Of a stretch of 64,000 bases of DNA, positions 23,560 to 64,000 are shown piece by piece (the first letter of the stretch is position 1; every line of letters begins with the position of its first letter). This DNA is from Pagrus major (taxonomy: Eukaryota > Chordata > Actinopteri > Spariformes > Sparidae), in contig NC_133227.1 of the NCBI RefSeq assembly GCF_040436345.1, positions 19,695,171-19,759,170 on the forward strand, in the 5' to 3' direction. The position numbers and the translations under genes were made by a program. Below the pieces are notes generated by a model. It was given only the letters and a program-made list of their open reading frames with translations, was not told where the DNA came from and made no database searches.

Positions 23560-25980
23560 ATGGACCTGAATGGAGGTTTGTGAACTTACTATCTGATACA
23601 CAAGCTAACTTTGACATTTCTCCCAATTATCTACATTTTTGATCAATAACTAGTTTGGCGCATGTGTAGGTGTATGATTCTCGTGTGTAATTGTGTTGTT
23701 TACAAAGAGCCGTCGTCACCAACATATTGATAACCGCTAGCTGACGTTAGCCGGGTCGATTAGCTAGCTAGCTTAACATCATTTCCTAGCAGAGCACTGC
23801 GGCAATGCTAATCACGTTTAAATCCAACACAGGCGTTGACCAAAGTTTAACAAATATTTTCTAACGAGTGAAGACGTCTAGTAGCATCTAATTAATAAAT
23901 GTAAGCAATATGCTAACAGTGGTAGGCAACGTAAACACACGTTAGAGCACTGCTAATGATGTTTAATAAGCAGTGTCACAGCAAAGCGCCGAGTTATGTG
24001 AGGATAATAGTGATGTACAGTGTGTGTGTAGGTGTGCAGTTCAGTTAAATTAAACCACCATTTTGGTACTGACCCCAGATGACGAGGACTTTGAGTGGGA
24101 GCCTCCGACAGAGGCAGAGATGAAGGTGATCCAGGCTCGCAGAGAGAGACAAGACAAAATCAGCAAGCTGATGGGAGACTACCTGCTCAAAGGATACAAG
24201 ATGCTGGGAGAGTGCTGTGATGTGTGTGGGGTGAGTCAAGGGCCTTTTCGTGATGCGTTTGTGGTGGTGACAGTTAATCTAATAAAGTAGAAAAAGGGGG
24301 CATATCAACAAGTATTTATCAAGGGAGACTGTATTGAAGTTGTAAATGAATATAAATATTTAGGTACAGTAATTGATGAAAAGCTGTCATGATACAAACA
24401 CAGGTGTGATCTGTAGGAGACGATAACAATTATTTTATTTTATGCAGAAGCTTCTCAGTTGGTGTAGACAATCAGTCAGTCTTTATTTGTACAGCGCCAA
24501 TTCACAACAAGAGTTATCTCATGACACTTTTCAGTTAAACAGTTTTCTTTAATTAATTTATTCACAGAGACAAAACATTTCCCCCATGAGCAAGCACTTG
24601 GCGAGAATAAACTTCCTTTTAACAGGCTGAAACCTCAAGCAGAACCGGATTCATTGGTGGGCGGCCATCTGCCTAGACCGGTTGGGTCGAGAGACAGATA
24701 AATACTGGTTCTGTTTTATCGCTCATTTGTGGAGAATATTTTGACTTTCTGCTTCATTGCCTGGTATTTTCCACTGGCTGTAGTGAACAAGAACAAACAG
24801 CCAGTTTTGATAATAAGTCTAGCAAGAACACAGTATGTCAGTATGCTTCGTAAGACCAGAGTGGCACGGAAAGGATGGGCAAACTTTAATAAAATAAAAC
24901 ACCCTCTCCATGGGGAATGTGAGTTGTTACCATCAGGATGGAGTAAAGGTGCCTCCCATGCCCAGACATCATATATATATGCAAATTAAAACGCTGTTAA
25001 ACAAATCCTGGTGATATTAGGTGTGTGTCACTTGCATTTAGGTTTATTTCTATTCTTTATTGTTGGTGATTTGAAGCACTTTAGTCTTAAATGTCTGGCT
25101 GTGATTGTAAATGTTGTAATGTTGTCTGTTGTCTTCTTGTTCAAAAGTCCGACTTGTAAGATTGGACCTTTAACAGTTGCCACAGACAAAAGTAATTTCC
25201 AAAAGGATAATAAACAAAACTAACTAAAGGTGGAGAAGTGTGTTGAAACAAGTTGTTTGTGTCTTTTCAGACAATTCTTCTCCAGGACAAACAGCATAAA
25301 AACTACTGTGTCTCATGTCAGGAGCTGGACTCTGATGTTGACAAGGACAACCCTGGTACACACTTACACTCTCACATTAAATGCACATGAGTGATAAATA
25401 CTCTAGCTGTCTTATCTCTTGTATCTTCTGTTCCATCCTCACACATTTCATTCAGTTCTGTCTCCTTTCCTCCATCACTGCTCTTCTTGCCTTGAGTGTT
25501 GACATATCTTCCTTTCTTCCTTGTCCACTCCTCTCAGCTCTGAATGCCCAGGCAGCGTTGTCCCAAGTGAGAGAGAGACAGCTTGCGGCCCAGTCCCCTG
25601 CACCGTCCCAGGCCCAAGAACTCAATGGAGGCCCCAGCAACAGCCAGCCAAATGTGTCAGTTCCCAGACCGGAGCACTGTGAGGGGGCTGCCGCGGGAGG
25701 AAGAGCCGCCCTACCTCCACCCGCTGCCCCTTCTCCTCCGGTTCCTGCCTCCACCACGGCCCTAGCACCTGCTCGTCCTCCAGTTCGTCCTCCAGTTCCT
25801 CCCCAGACCGCTGCCATCCAGCCTGTGTTGCAAGAAGCAGAGGAAGCTGTGCTAACCAAACTTCGCTGGGCCACTACGCAGCTACAGAGTTCAGCCTCAC
25901 TGGAGACGAGTATCCAGCTCTGCAGCCTCATCGCCAGCTGTGCCAGCTCACTGCGCAGCCTCAAGGAGCTCAGCCAGTAA
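23560..25980 (+). CDS. znrd2: Zinc-ribbon protein ZNRD2 (Sjogren syndrome/scleroderma autoantigen 1 homologue)
   Basis: Small protein known in mammals as an autoantigen (p27/SSSCA1); its molecular role is poorly defined. Exons 23560-23575, 24079-24230, 25271-25355 and 25538-25980 join in frame to 231 residues (human protein about 199). The N-terminal block DDEDFEWEPPTEAEMKVIQA leads into ISKLMGDYLLKGYKMLGECC, then a zinc ribbon formed by CDVCG and, after the next junction, CVSCQEL. A low-complexity Pro/Ala/Gln region follows (about residues 100-180). The conserved C-terminal helix runs from VLTKLRWATTQLQSSASLET to LRSLKELSQ. It lies just upstream of fam89b and ehbp1l1 in the same orientation, as in human 11q13.1, which supports the identification. 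Confidence 0.93.
24320..24400 (+). mobile_element. Fragment of a non-LTR retrotransposon reverse transcriptase
   Basis: The plus-strand frame from 24333 reads NEYKYLGTVIDEKLS before a stop, which is the conserved YLG-x-x-(I/L)D block near the end of LINE reverse transcriptases. Only about 20 codons survive. It lies in a znrd2 intron. Confidence 0.5.
24468..24710. mobile_element. Dispersed teleost repeat (TTATTTGTACAGCGCCAATT type)
   Basis: Contains TTATTTGTACAGCGCCAATT and, further on, AACAGGCTGAAACCTCAAGC and GGGCGGCCATCTGCCTAGAC, phrases I recognise from a very common fish repeat. Non-coding and intronic to znrd2. Confidence 0.6.
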
Positions 25981-26287
25981 AAGGTTGAAACTATGGATTG
26001 ATGGGAATGCTGTTTCTACTCGCGTCTGTCCTGGAATACTGACTCTGGTTCGCTCTCGCTGACTGACTGAATCCTTGCATAGAGCTGAAGTCAAATTTGG
26101 TCAGGAAATGCACTTGAAAAAGGATTAAAATGTCAAAAGTTGCTCTTCAGGTGGCAGAAATATCACGTTACATGGTCTCTTAATGTTTGAACATTTGACT
26201 GTTTGTCAATTTGTTAGCTATGACGATAAGAACGGAACATTTATAAACGCACATTCATCATTGATACTCATTTAAAACTATCTGGCC

Positions 26288-26293
26288 AATAAA
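26288..26293 (+). terminator. znrd2: znrd2 candidate polyadenylation signal
   Basis: AATAAA 308 bases after the znrd2 stop codon. A second AATAAA lies near 26904. Confidence 0.5.
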
Positions 26294-26299
26294 AGAAAA

Positions 26300-27500
26300 A
26301 ATAATCTACTTTATAAGAATGCATATTTCCATATTTAATTGGCTTTGATGAATCCAAAATGGCTGCTAACCAGACCTCTGGGAAAATGACTTTTGTTTTC
26401 TGATTGGTTGTTTTGAAGCATCAAAACGTGGTGTTGTAAATCACAAACATTAGACAAAAGCTAAATCCCCAGTGCACAAATCCCTGTGCTGATATACGAC
26501 ATACTACTAAACTGTAAGTCATCAATTGAATCGTTTGGTAAATTATTGAACACAACATTTCTGTGATCAGACCCTCACTGGTGCGTTTTTCTACTTACTG
26601 TTCAGACAGATTTCTCTCGTTTTCTGACCCGTCTGATAATGCAAAGATTGTCATTGTTTGCTGGCAGTTCTAAGGTTTTTATTGTAAATATATTTGATAC
26701 ATGATGGTGATGATGATGATGATGATGGTCATGTGATTCAGTGAGGCAACATTCAGGAGTCAGACCCATAACTCTTTATTCATTCAAAGACATCTAGAGC
26801 AAACAAACTGTGCACTGTACATCGATAGACGGCACTTCATATTAGATAAAAGCCAGCTTCAGTGTTGTTCGAGGCAGTTAGAGTTTTCTAATTATGTACC
26901 TGAATAAAGCTTGGCCTGTTCAGGAGCCCTGCGGTTTGTTGTTTTCCACAAGAGGGCGCCAAATGCAAAAAAGCATAAAGTTTAATTGGAAAACGCTGTA
27001 TTTAAACAAGCACCAATAAACACGTGAACTGCATTTCTGCTCAAAATGTGTCCTGTGAATTACAGTTACATCTGCAGCCAACACAACATAACACTATTTA
27101 ATTAATTCTATTATTGATGCATTTATTTAAAGTTCATTTATTAGTCTACTTGTCTGCCCAATCACAGCTTTATTTATAATCCCAGTGTTGGGCTGCCTGG
27201 ATTTATATTTTAAGATGTTTGTTCTGAGATTCTGCTTAAATTCAGAAAGCCAGAATACTTGAATTAATAATAATAATTTGCTTAAGTTAAGTGTTTTTCA
27301 CTTTTTACCTGCCAAGCAAGTCTGATCTCAAGTAATTTGACTAAAAAACATACATTTCTTTACCTATTTCAACCAACTTACTTTAAGATTTCTTGTCAAG
27401 TACAATTATCTCACTGCACTGGCAGATAATTTCACTTGTTTTAAGTCTGTATCTTCTAAAATCAGGCATGTCTTTCTTGTATTTAGAGTAAATTTTTGCA
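26300..27500. other. Spacer between znrd2 and fam89b
   Basis: AT-rich sequence with a short (GAT)n run near 26703-26730 and no supportable exon. From about 27540 the sequence becomes GC-rich and belongs to the fam89b promoter region. Confidence 0.6.
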
Positions 27501-27539
27501 GTATTTACAAGGGGCTCAGCAGTCACGATTCAATCCACT

Positions 27540-27890
27540 GACAGCCTCCTTCTCCCTCAGGCTGTATTGGGGCGTGGCGCGGTCACCGGCGGGCGGAGCA
27601 GGGGGCTGTCGGTGAACTCTCCCACACAAAGGAGAGGAAACAAAACAAAGCCAGGAAGCCTGACATGAACACAGGACTGACTGCTGCTGCTGCTGCTGCT
27701 GCTGCTGGAGCGCACTCACATCCACAAACCTGGGACGCATTATTGACTCGCTTTTGCCTTTGAAAAGCCGATTTCCAAGTCTCTGGACAGCGCTGTGTTC
27801 TGCTGCAGTGAGAGAGGAGATAAGCACCTTTGGGTGATGGTGAGGAGCGCGTAACGCACTGGACTCCTTCGCGTCTCCTTCCGCGTCTTG
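27540..27890 (+). promoter_or_regulatory. fam89b: fam89b CpG-rich promoter and 5' UTR region
   Basis: GC/CpG content rises sharply here and stays high through the first exon. A (GCT)n run of about eight units lies at 27681-27706. No TATA box is evident. The exact transcription start cannot be placed from sequence alone. Confidence 0.45.
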
Positions 27891-29373
<1,483 letters not shown>

Positions 29374-29375
<2 letters not shown>

Positions 29376-29379
29376 TAAA
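29374..29379 (+). terminator. fam89b: fam89b polyadenylation signal overlapping the stop codon
   Basis: The stop TAA (29373-29375) overlaps AATAAA (29374-29379). If used, the 3' UTR would be only about 15-35 bases. Confidence 0.5.
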
Positions 29380-30440
29380 GACACACAATATCACATGCAT
29401 GTCTTGCCCAGTATTTAGCCTTATCCACATTCTTTTGACACTTTTGTCAACCAAGAATGACTTTATTTGGCATTTCACTGATGCTGTTGGAAGTGTCTAA
29501 CACAATGTGGCCTTTGTGTTGTTATTTTTGCGCTTGCTGTATTTGGCTACAGTGGATCTTAATATCAGGTTTAATATTCAGCTTCAGTACACATGAACAG
29601 CCATCTGATAGGACGAAGCATGAAGTGACTCATCGGGGACTCTGACAGCCGTCTAAAGTGTTTTAAAAGTCTGGATTCACTGAGATAGATTGAAGTTTTT
29701 ACTCTCTGTTGTTGCACTTGTTGTTGTTTTGTCAGGATTGGTAGGTCATGTAAAGTTTCAGGGTTTAAACAGGGTCCAAAACTGAGTGTCTGACAAGGCA
29801 ACATTATCTTCAGTGATGGTTATGTTCAAGTTTAAAAGAACAAAGTATATTTGAATCCCCCATCACATAGTTTATCTGGCTATGGGCCAATCAAATGAAA
29901 GCAAATCAATGGCTCAGTAATCCAGGCTGTTGACTTTCTGCTTAACTTGCACTACCTGACTTCGTGCTGAATTTGCATTGTACTGCATCTGGCGTATGTT
30001 GAAGCCGATTACAACGGAAAATAATCAAGACTGAGGCGAGTGACACCAGATCTTATCGGCTCTCTGCTCTCCATTGCATAATCTACATGCTGCTACATGC
30101 TGCTTGGCGTTAAAGTTAAACGGGTGGAGTATTTCAAAGAATTATTGTGACATCTCTGACTACAAGTGTGGGATGTAACAAGGCTTCAGACTCTGTTTTG
30201 TAAACTGAATAAGATGATTTTTCTTACCACATAGTATTCTCAGCCATTCAGCATCACATATAAACTGTGTTGTCATTAATTCTGAGCGTCTGACAATTTT
30301 TTCTGATTAAAAGATATTTAAATCCACTAGAGCTCTTGATTGTTTTTTTGCCAAACAATGCCCAGTCTCACAATGTTTAAGATCAGAAAATAAGTCAGAA
30401 AAAAATGGATCCTAACCAAAAGTTAATGGTGTCTATTCTG

Positions 30441-30745
30441 GGACAAGACCCATCCTCCATCCAACCTTCGTGGAAATCCATTCGGTAGTTTTTGTGTAAT
30501 CCTGCTAACAAACCAACCAACAAACTAATCACTCAACCAACCAACAAACCAACCAATCAAACAAACAACAAACCAACCAACCAACTAACTATCCAACTAA
30601 CCAGCAAACAACAAACTCACCGAACAACAAACCAATCAAACAAACAACAAACCAACCAACCAGCAAACTAGTCAATCAACCAACCAACCAACTATCCAAC
30701 TAACCAACGAATTAATCAATAAATCAACCAACCAACAAATGGACA
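30441..30745. mobile_element. Retroelement 3' end with imperfect (AACC)n tail
   Basis: TTCGTGGAAATCCATTCGGT and AGTTTTTGTGTAATCCTGCT lead into about 240 bp of AACC/AACAAACC-type repeats. I recognise this as the end of a common fish LINE/SINE-type repeat; the class is an inference. Confidence 0.55.
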
Positions 30746-31989
30746 CGGGCTAAAAAACAAACCCCTTGGCTGAGGTAGAAATATTGAATAGTCTTTAACT
30801 GTTCATAAATAAAGAGGTTTTTCAATATTTTTTATCCGTATCTACAAAATAAAGCAACTCATGAATGCAATATTGATCAATTTACAGTGGATTTTCTTAA
30901 TCTGAATTGCTATTTTGTTTTTGTTTTAATAACACTACCGTTACAACTGTACAAGGACTAGGACTATCAAACAGAAGTGGCGCTGTCTGCCAAGTAGAAA
31001 CGGTTAACCAGTCTTGCATTGAATCTCTCAGACAAAGTTTATTACAGTTCTCTCGACAGGCAAATAGTTTGGTAAAGCCAGTGAATGACAGCGTTTCACC
31101 ACAGACGTACACAGTCAAATATCTGTATTTGAATTAAAGGTAATCAGGGGGTGATATTGCCACTTATGACCAACAGAGGACACACTGTCTCTTGTTAAGA
31201 GGAAGACACTCTAGCAGGCCTCCTCTGAGGTCGAGTTGAATCATCAGAGTGGAGAAAAACCCTTTGCTGTGGACGGAGCAGGAATGAAGGGGAGCGACGT
31301 TTGAGTAGAAAGTCCCATGCTGTTGTCTATTTATAATCCACATATGTTGTGGTTATTGTTAGACGCTCTCTGCCTGTCTGTCTCTCTGTGCATCTGCTGC
31401 TGTCTTCGTCACAACACATGTTTTTGTGGTGTGGATTATCACCTGGGTGTGAATGTGGGTTTCTTACTGTTCTCCTATTATTTCTTCTCACCTGTTCGTC
31501 TCTCGTTATCTCTTTGTTTTGTTGTCCATCAATTATAATCACACTGCACAGTTACTGCAGGAATAATTAGTGCACTGCAGTGAGTGACTATTTAGAGTGG
31601 AGGTCTGTGTGGTGGATGTCAGCGGGGAGAGCTGGGAAGGACAATAAGTGGGGCAGCTGCAGTATGAAGAATGGGGAGATCAGTCTTTCATGAGAGGAAA
31701 TACCCCCAGGTTAAATAAACATGTGTGAATACTATTCAACCCAGGGAAGTTATACCACAAGGAAGGACATACTATACAAAGGTCTGTGTTAGATTCAAAG
31801 CAGAAACTATGGTGCATCAGTGGTGGACTTGGGCTAAATCCCTGCAAAAGAAAAGCTAACAGATACTAGCTTGTTTATGTTGGTAGGCTACAGTTCGCCA
31901 CCATGTTAGGGTTAGGGTAGCTTGCCATTTTCAGCTCTGAGGTTGTTTTTAATGACGGGGTTTTGAAAATGCTAACACGCAGATAGCAG

Positions 31990-32460
31990 AATTCAATTCT
32001 GGGATAATGTTATGCTGCTGTGTTCCAGATTGCAAGTCGTATAAAAGTAGGGAATCTGATAAATTGTTGTCTTTTCACCACTTCCTGATTGATCAGCAAC
32101 TGAAAAGACAACAAATGGTGAAAATCTGGAGGGACATCGGGCCATATTTCAGGGTCAAACAACACATTTGATAACCTGTTAGCATTTAACCACTTTGTGT
32201 TTCACTTCTAGGCTTAAATAAATGTGTCCAAGATGTGCATCGATATTTTAGATTTAATGTATGCCTTTTCTATTGTATCATATGACCACATTGAGCAGTT
32301 GAGTTAGCTAGGAAGTGGTTGAATGCTATCGTAAGCTGATGTCTAATGGAAGCTAACGTATTAAATATGTTGTTTCACCTTGAAATATGGCCCGATGTCT
32401 CTCCAAATTTTCACCATTCATCTTCAATCAGAAAACGGTGAAATAATTTTTCAACCTGGA
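31990..32460. pseudogene. THAP-domain-like remnant, paired inverted fragments
   Basis: The plus frame from about 32014 reads CCVPDCKSYKSRESDKLLSF followed by HHFLIDQQ and KIWRDIGPYF. This resembles the zinc-binding start and later helix of THAP DNA-binding domains, which occur in P-element-like transposases and host genes. The part at 32112-32163 is found again in reverse orientation at 32369-32418. There is no intact open frame, so it is read as a transposon relic. Confidence 0.5.
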
Positions 32461-32740
32461 GCACAACAGTACCACAGTATGAGTCGATGTCAGAGGAAAA
32501 TGGCCACCGTATTAATCTATTGGGCTCTCCAAGAGGGCACTGGCTGGGTTTTTTTTTTTCTAACATGGGGCACCAGGTCAGGTGATTGCTGGTGGTGAGA
32601 GAGGTCCTTCGTGACTGGAAATACCCCTCAAGTCAAACAAAGAAACAAATGTGAGAATACAATTTTACTCATGCATGAAACAACACAAGAAAGAACACAG
32701 TTCACACTCTAATGTTACAATTCAAAGGCCTGTTCTAGAT

Positions 32741-33078
32741 TTAAAGTTGCAACATGTCAGAATTTTGGTTGTAAACAATCAAAACTTCACTAAAATTATC
32801 AACAAAAAGTGAAGGAATAACAGTTCTGACGTTATGACGTCTATGTATTGTGTTGAAAAGCATGCTTAGCATGCTAACCAGCTAGCATGCGAGTGATGTA
32901 AACGCCAACACTTCCCCGGTGCTTTGAGCTCCTAGTCCGAACTGCTAGCTGCACAGCTAACTAGCTAACTGCAGCCTAAGCTAGCAGGAGTTAGCGGTTA
33001 CTCCGGTGATATGTTGCCCCCTATTTCTTTGGAGTATGAATTTGAAATGTGGCCAGTTCTTACATATTGCACCTTTAA
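32741..33078. mobile_element. TTAA-flanked miniature inverted-repeat element
   Basis: Left end TTAA-AGTTGCAACATGTCAG, right end TTCTTACATATTGCACCT-TTAA, so the ends are imperfect inverted repeats bounded by TTAA. The interior has GCATGCTAACCAGCTAGC-type motifs shared with 34617-34973. Confidence 0.65.
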
Positions 33079-33326
33079 AGCATAATACAGTAAGGAAGTT
33101 TGTTTTTAAAAGCTGCAGGTGAGGCCGAAAAAATGAAAGCAATAACGCACCTCTGAATATTGAACCCACGGTGTAATACTAGATCAACTCTGAGTCATGA
33201 GAGAGTCGCTCCCCCTGCTACTCCTCCGCCCCAGCTGCCTCCGTCCATCCATCCATCCCTGCTCCCCCACCTAAAAATACACTCCTGCTCTCACTGAGGA
33301 AAATCCCTGTGCCTTGACTTAGCCTG

Positions 33327-33328
<2 letters not shown>

Positions 33329-33366
<38 letters not shown>
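33329..33366. repeat. (CA)n microsatellite
   Basis: About 19 CA units, intergenic. Confidence 0.95.
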
Positions 33367-33371
<5 letters not shown>

Positions 33372-34089
33372 CCTGGACTCGGCTGGCACACTGCATGGAA
33401 ACTATTCCTCTGTAACTGACACACACTTCTCTGGAGAGCGCTTGATGACGTGCACTCAGGAAGTGACATGAGTTATAACTATGAGCTCAATTTTTAAAAC
33501 CAACAATAAGTTTTGTGTGTTTCATGCCACAGCAGCGTGAGCTGCTTGGATGGGGTTTGCAGAGCTGATTAAGCCAAACAGTAATTGTCAGATAAGCTTG
33601 TTCCAGTGACACAGACAGTCAGGATCAAAGTACAGGTACTGTTACCTCACTGACTTGCCTATAAACTGACACGATAAAGACCTTTGCATACTGCTGCATC
33701 ACCAGCAGCAGACACTCTTTGCATATCCTGTCTCACTCTCTGCCTTGCCTGTCTCTCTGTTACTGCCCTGAAGGAGGGAGGGTGAACTCATTCTCCAGGC
33801 AGCAGAGCTACATTACAACAAGGCTTGACTCAGAGGTGCTGTCTCCTTGTGGATCAGTGCCAGAGAGGGGAAAAGAGGGAGAGAGGTTGTCAATGAGGAG
33901 TTGAATCTTCACATCTGTTTTGAGTGACAGCTAACAGGGCGGAATCGGTTCCTCTCTGATGTCTGATTGTCATTTCTGCACGGAGCTGCTTGTCCTCGGT
34001 TCATGGCGACACTGTTTTGTTTTTTATTTAAAGAGTCTTGAGTGTGATTCAACTCATTTCCAATGAGCGCGAGTCGCAGCTTGTGTGAA

Positions 34090-34257
34090 GTTCATCATCA
34101 CCACCACCACCATCATCATCATCATACGCAGGAGGAGAAGAAGAAGGAGAAGACCTTTTAAGGATCTTTCAAAGGAGACAAGTTGGATTATTTGTGACGC
34201 GGAGAAGTTTCCTTTTTTTCTCCTGTTTTTGTAGAAGAAGAAGAAGAAGAAGAAGTC
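34090..34257 (+). promoter_or_regulatory. ehbp1l1: ehbp1l1 5' leader with CAT/CAC and GAA runs
   Basis: Upstream of the ATG are a CATCAC-type trinucleotide run (34094-34130) and a (GAA)n run of about eight units (34232-34255) that ends two bases before the start codon. No TATA box is obvious. The transcription start is not determined. Confidence 0.4.
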
Positions 34258-62437
<28,180 letters not shown>

Positions 62438-63540
62438 GAGGAGAGAGGACAGAGGAGAGAGGACAGAGCTTTTACTACTGAGCCTCTGAAGCCCAGAAAA
62501 AAAAAATATGTTTTTTAAATCTTTTTCATAATTTTTGCACACAAGATAAAAAAACAGGACTTTTGTAGCTCCGTACTGCCTTGGGTTTTTTTTTTTTGTG
62601 CCTTTATTTTCCAGGATCCTTTATGAGGAAACCTGATGGGCTGCAAACCGTGTCTTCTTCGAAATACATATCTGTTCAGTCCGTCTTAACGTAATAGTAT
62701 TATTTTGATTTGTATTTATTTAAATGATGTCAGGTTGTTGTACATCTATTGCACATATGGTATTTTGTGTGTTTGTGTGTTTTTATCTGTTTGTTCAGTA
62801 TTTGATCACTGGCTTTTCCTCTCCTCGTTTTTTAATGAAAAGTAAGTTCTCTTTGCCACAACAAGAGCTTGTCAAAATCTGCTAAATTAAAGCAGAAATG
62901 TGCCTTTGTAACTTTCATGGGAAATCGTTTACAGTTGCTTAGGATCTGGAATTCATTTCTGGTGATTTTTATTTCAGACATTTCCACCCTGAAAGTGAAA
63001 AATATCTGGTTCAAACATGCCAAAACATATTAGCTAAAAAAAAAAATAACATGTGAGTAGTCATGAGCTGGACTCAAACACACAATGTTAAGAGTACAGG
63101 GTGCATGTTTTCAACAATGATGTTATTTCAATAAAACCCTGAAAGCATTTCCACCTTTTCCACTTGCAATATTGTTCTTGACTGTTTTCTTTTTTAGATG
63201 TTAGAACGAGTTTTTCTGGCGTGCACACAAAGGGTGCTCGAGGTGGTTTCCAGCTTAAAGCGTTTATTTCAAGTTAGACCCTGAGTGCCTTAAATCAGCC
63301 ATGATGTGTATGGTTGTGATGTTCGTGCCTGCTTGATTCACAGAAATGAATCCGTTTCCGTTGACTACTGTGTGCTGCTTTCTGAGGTGTGCTGATAAAG
63401 TGGTACTCTGCTTCACATCACTACTGTATATCCATCACGCACTGTATACCTGATGTTGCTGTCTATATTTATGAAGTGAAGATATGGTGAATTATATTGA
63501 TAAATATGTTGAAGAAAAATAAATACTGGTTGGTTGCTTA
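62438..63540 (+). other. ehbp1l1: ehbp1l1 3' UTR
   Basis: AT-rich sequence after the TGA at 62435-62437, with no further exon. Candidate polyadenylation signals are AATAAA at 63130-63135 and 63518-63523. Confidence 0.65.
63518..63523 (+). terminator. ehbp1l1: ehbp1l1 distal polyadenylation signal
   Basis: AATAAA followed within 20 bases by the GT-rich stretch CTGGTTGGTTG, which suits a cleavage-factor site. Confidence 0.5.
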
Positions 63541-63689
63541 CATCTTTGGATTTAGTATCTTTTTAGCTTCAGAAAGGTGAACCAATGAAATACAAAGCAG
63601 CTAATACAATGCTCCTGCAACAAACAACAAGAAATGAATAATTGTGACCAACTCCTCTTAAGACAACCTTCAAATCACTGGAGTACTGG

Positions 63690-63833
63690 TGCTACTACTA
63701 CTACTACTACTACTGCAACTACTGGTACTACTACTAGTAATAATAATACTACTACTACTGGTGCTGCTACTACTACTATAATTTCCTTCAATGTCTTCCT
63801 AAAAGAGATGACATGGTTGAAGATTGGAGGTCA

Positions 63834-63868
<35 letters not shown>
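63690..63868. repeat. (ACT)n-like and (GT)n microsatellites
   Basis: Imperfect CTA/ACT trinucleotide run at 63690-63780 and (GT)n of about 15 units at 63838-63868, downstream of ehbp1l1. No gene is seen from 63541 to the end of the window. Confidence 0.9.
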
Positions 63869-63869
<1 letters not shown>

Positions 63870-64000
63870 ACACCTGCACATGTCTCCTCCCAGTTGAGTA
63901 TTAGAGATAATCAGCTTCCCTCTGCAGCACAGATCTCCACTTTAGTGGGATCTACTAATCTGAAATGTCAGACATGATGAACCTGTGCTAGCTGCAGCTA

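Larger units (their letters stand above)
29400..34000. other. Spacer between fam89b and ehbp1l1
   Basis: About 4.6 kb without a supportable gene. It holds a retroelement tail with an (AACC)-like run (30441-30745), THAP-like remnants in opposite orientation (31990-32165 and 32369-32460), a TTAA miniature element (32741-33078) and a (CA)n tract (33329-33366). The remainder looks unique and non-coding. Confidence 0.6.

Overview
This is a window of vertebrate nuclear DNA, almost certainly from a ray-finned (teleost) fish. The genes are split into many short GT-AG exons. The introns and spacers carry CA/TG, TA and pentanucleotide microsatellites and the short inverted-repeat elements typical of spiny-rayed fish genomes. 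The five proteins are all vertebrate families. I see no bacterial, plasmid, viral or CRISPR content.

Layout. (1) 1-10369, minus strand: the 5' two thirds of an mcf2 (Dbl) Rho guanine-nucleotide exchange factor, 18 coding exons, cut by the left edge inside the DH domain. (2) 10370-15050: spacer between two divergently transcribed genes, rich in transposon debris. (3) 15024-22810, plus: a cone arrestin (arr3) with a recognisable TATA promoter and an untranslated first exon; its last coding junctions are problematic. (4) 23560-25980, plus: znrd2 (sssca1), a small zinc-ribbon protein. (5) 27891-29375, plus: fam89b, two exons. (6) 29376-34257: spacer with retroelement tails, TTAA-flanked miniature elements and THAP-domain remnants. 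(7) 34258-62437, plus: ehbp1l1, 31 coding exons that splice in a continuous frame to about 2958 residues: NT-C2 domain, Pro/Ser/Thr-rich linker with an NPF motif, two long charged helices, CH domain, bMERB domain and a C-terminal CVLQ prenylation box. (8) 62438-64000: ehbp1l1 3' UTR and microsatellites.

The znrd2-fam89b-ehbp1l1 order and orientation match human 11q13.1, while MCF2 and ARR3 are on the human X chromosome, so two ancestral blocks meet near 22.8-23.5 kb. The genes do not form one pathway: Mcf2 activates Rho GTPases, Arr3 ends cone-opsin signalling, Znrd2 and Fam89b are small adaptor-like proteins, and Ehbp1l1 links Rab8-family GTPases and actin to membrane tubules.

I did not find a convincing new biological system. 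The most unusual items are: the roughly 680-residue ER/K-type charged helix of ehbp1l1, encoded by one 2.7-kb exon with a 78-bp periodicity; a 105-bp frame-neutral ehbp1l1 exon directly behind a (TG)19 tract; an mcf2 DH exon squeezed between microsatellites and ending in a GC donor; and the reading-phase conflict in the arr3 tail. All exon boundaries come from reading splice signals and frame by eye, without transcript data.
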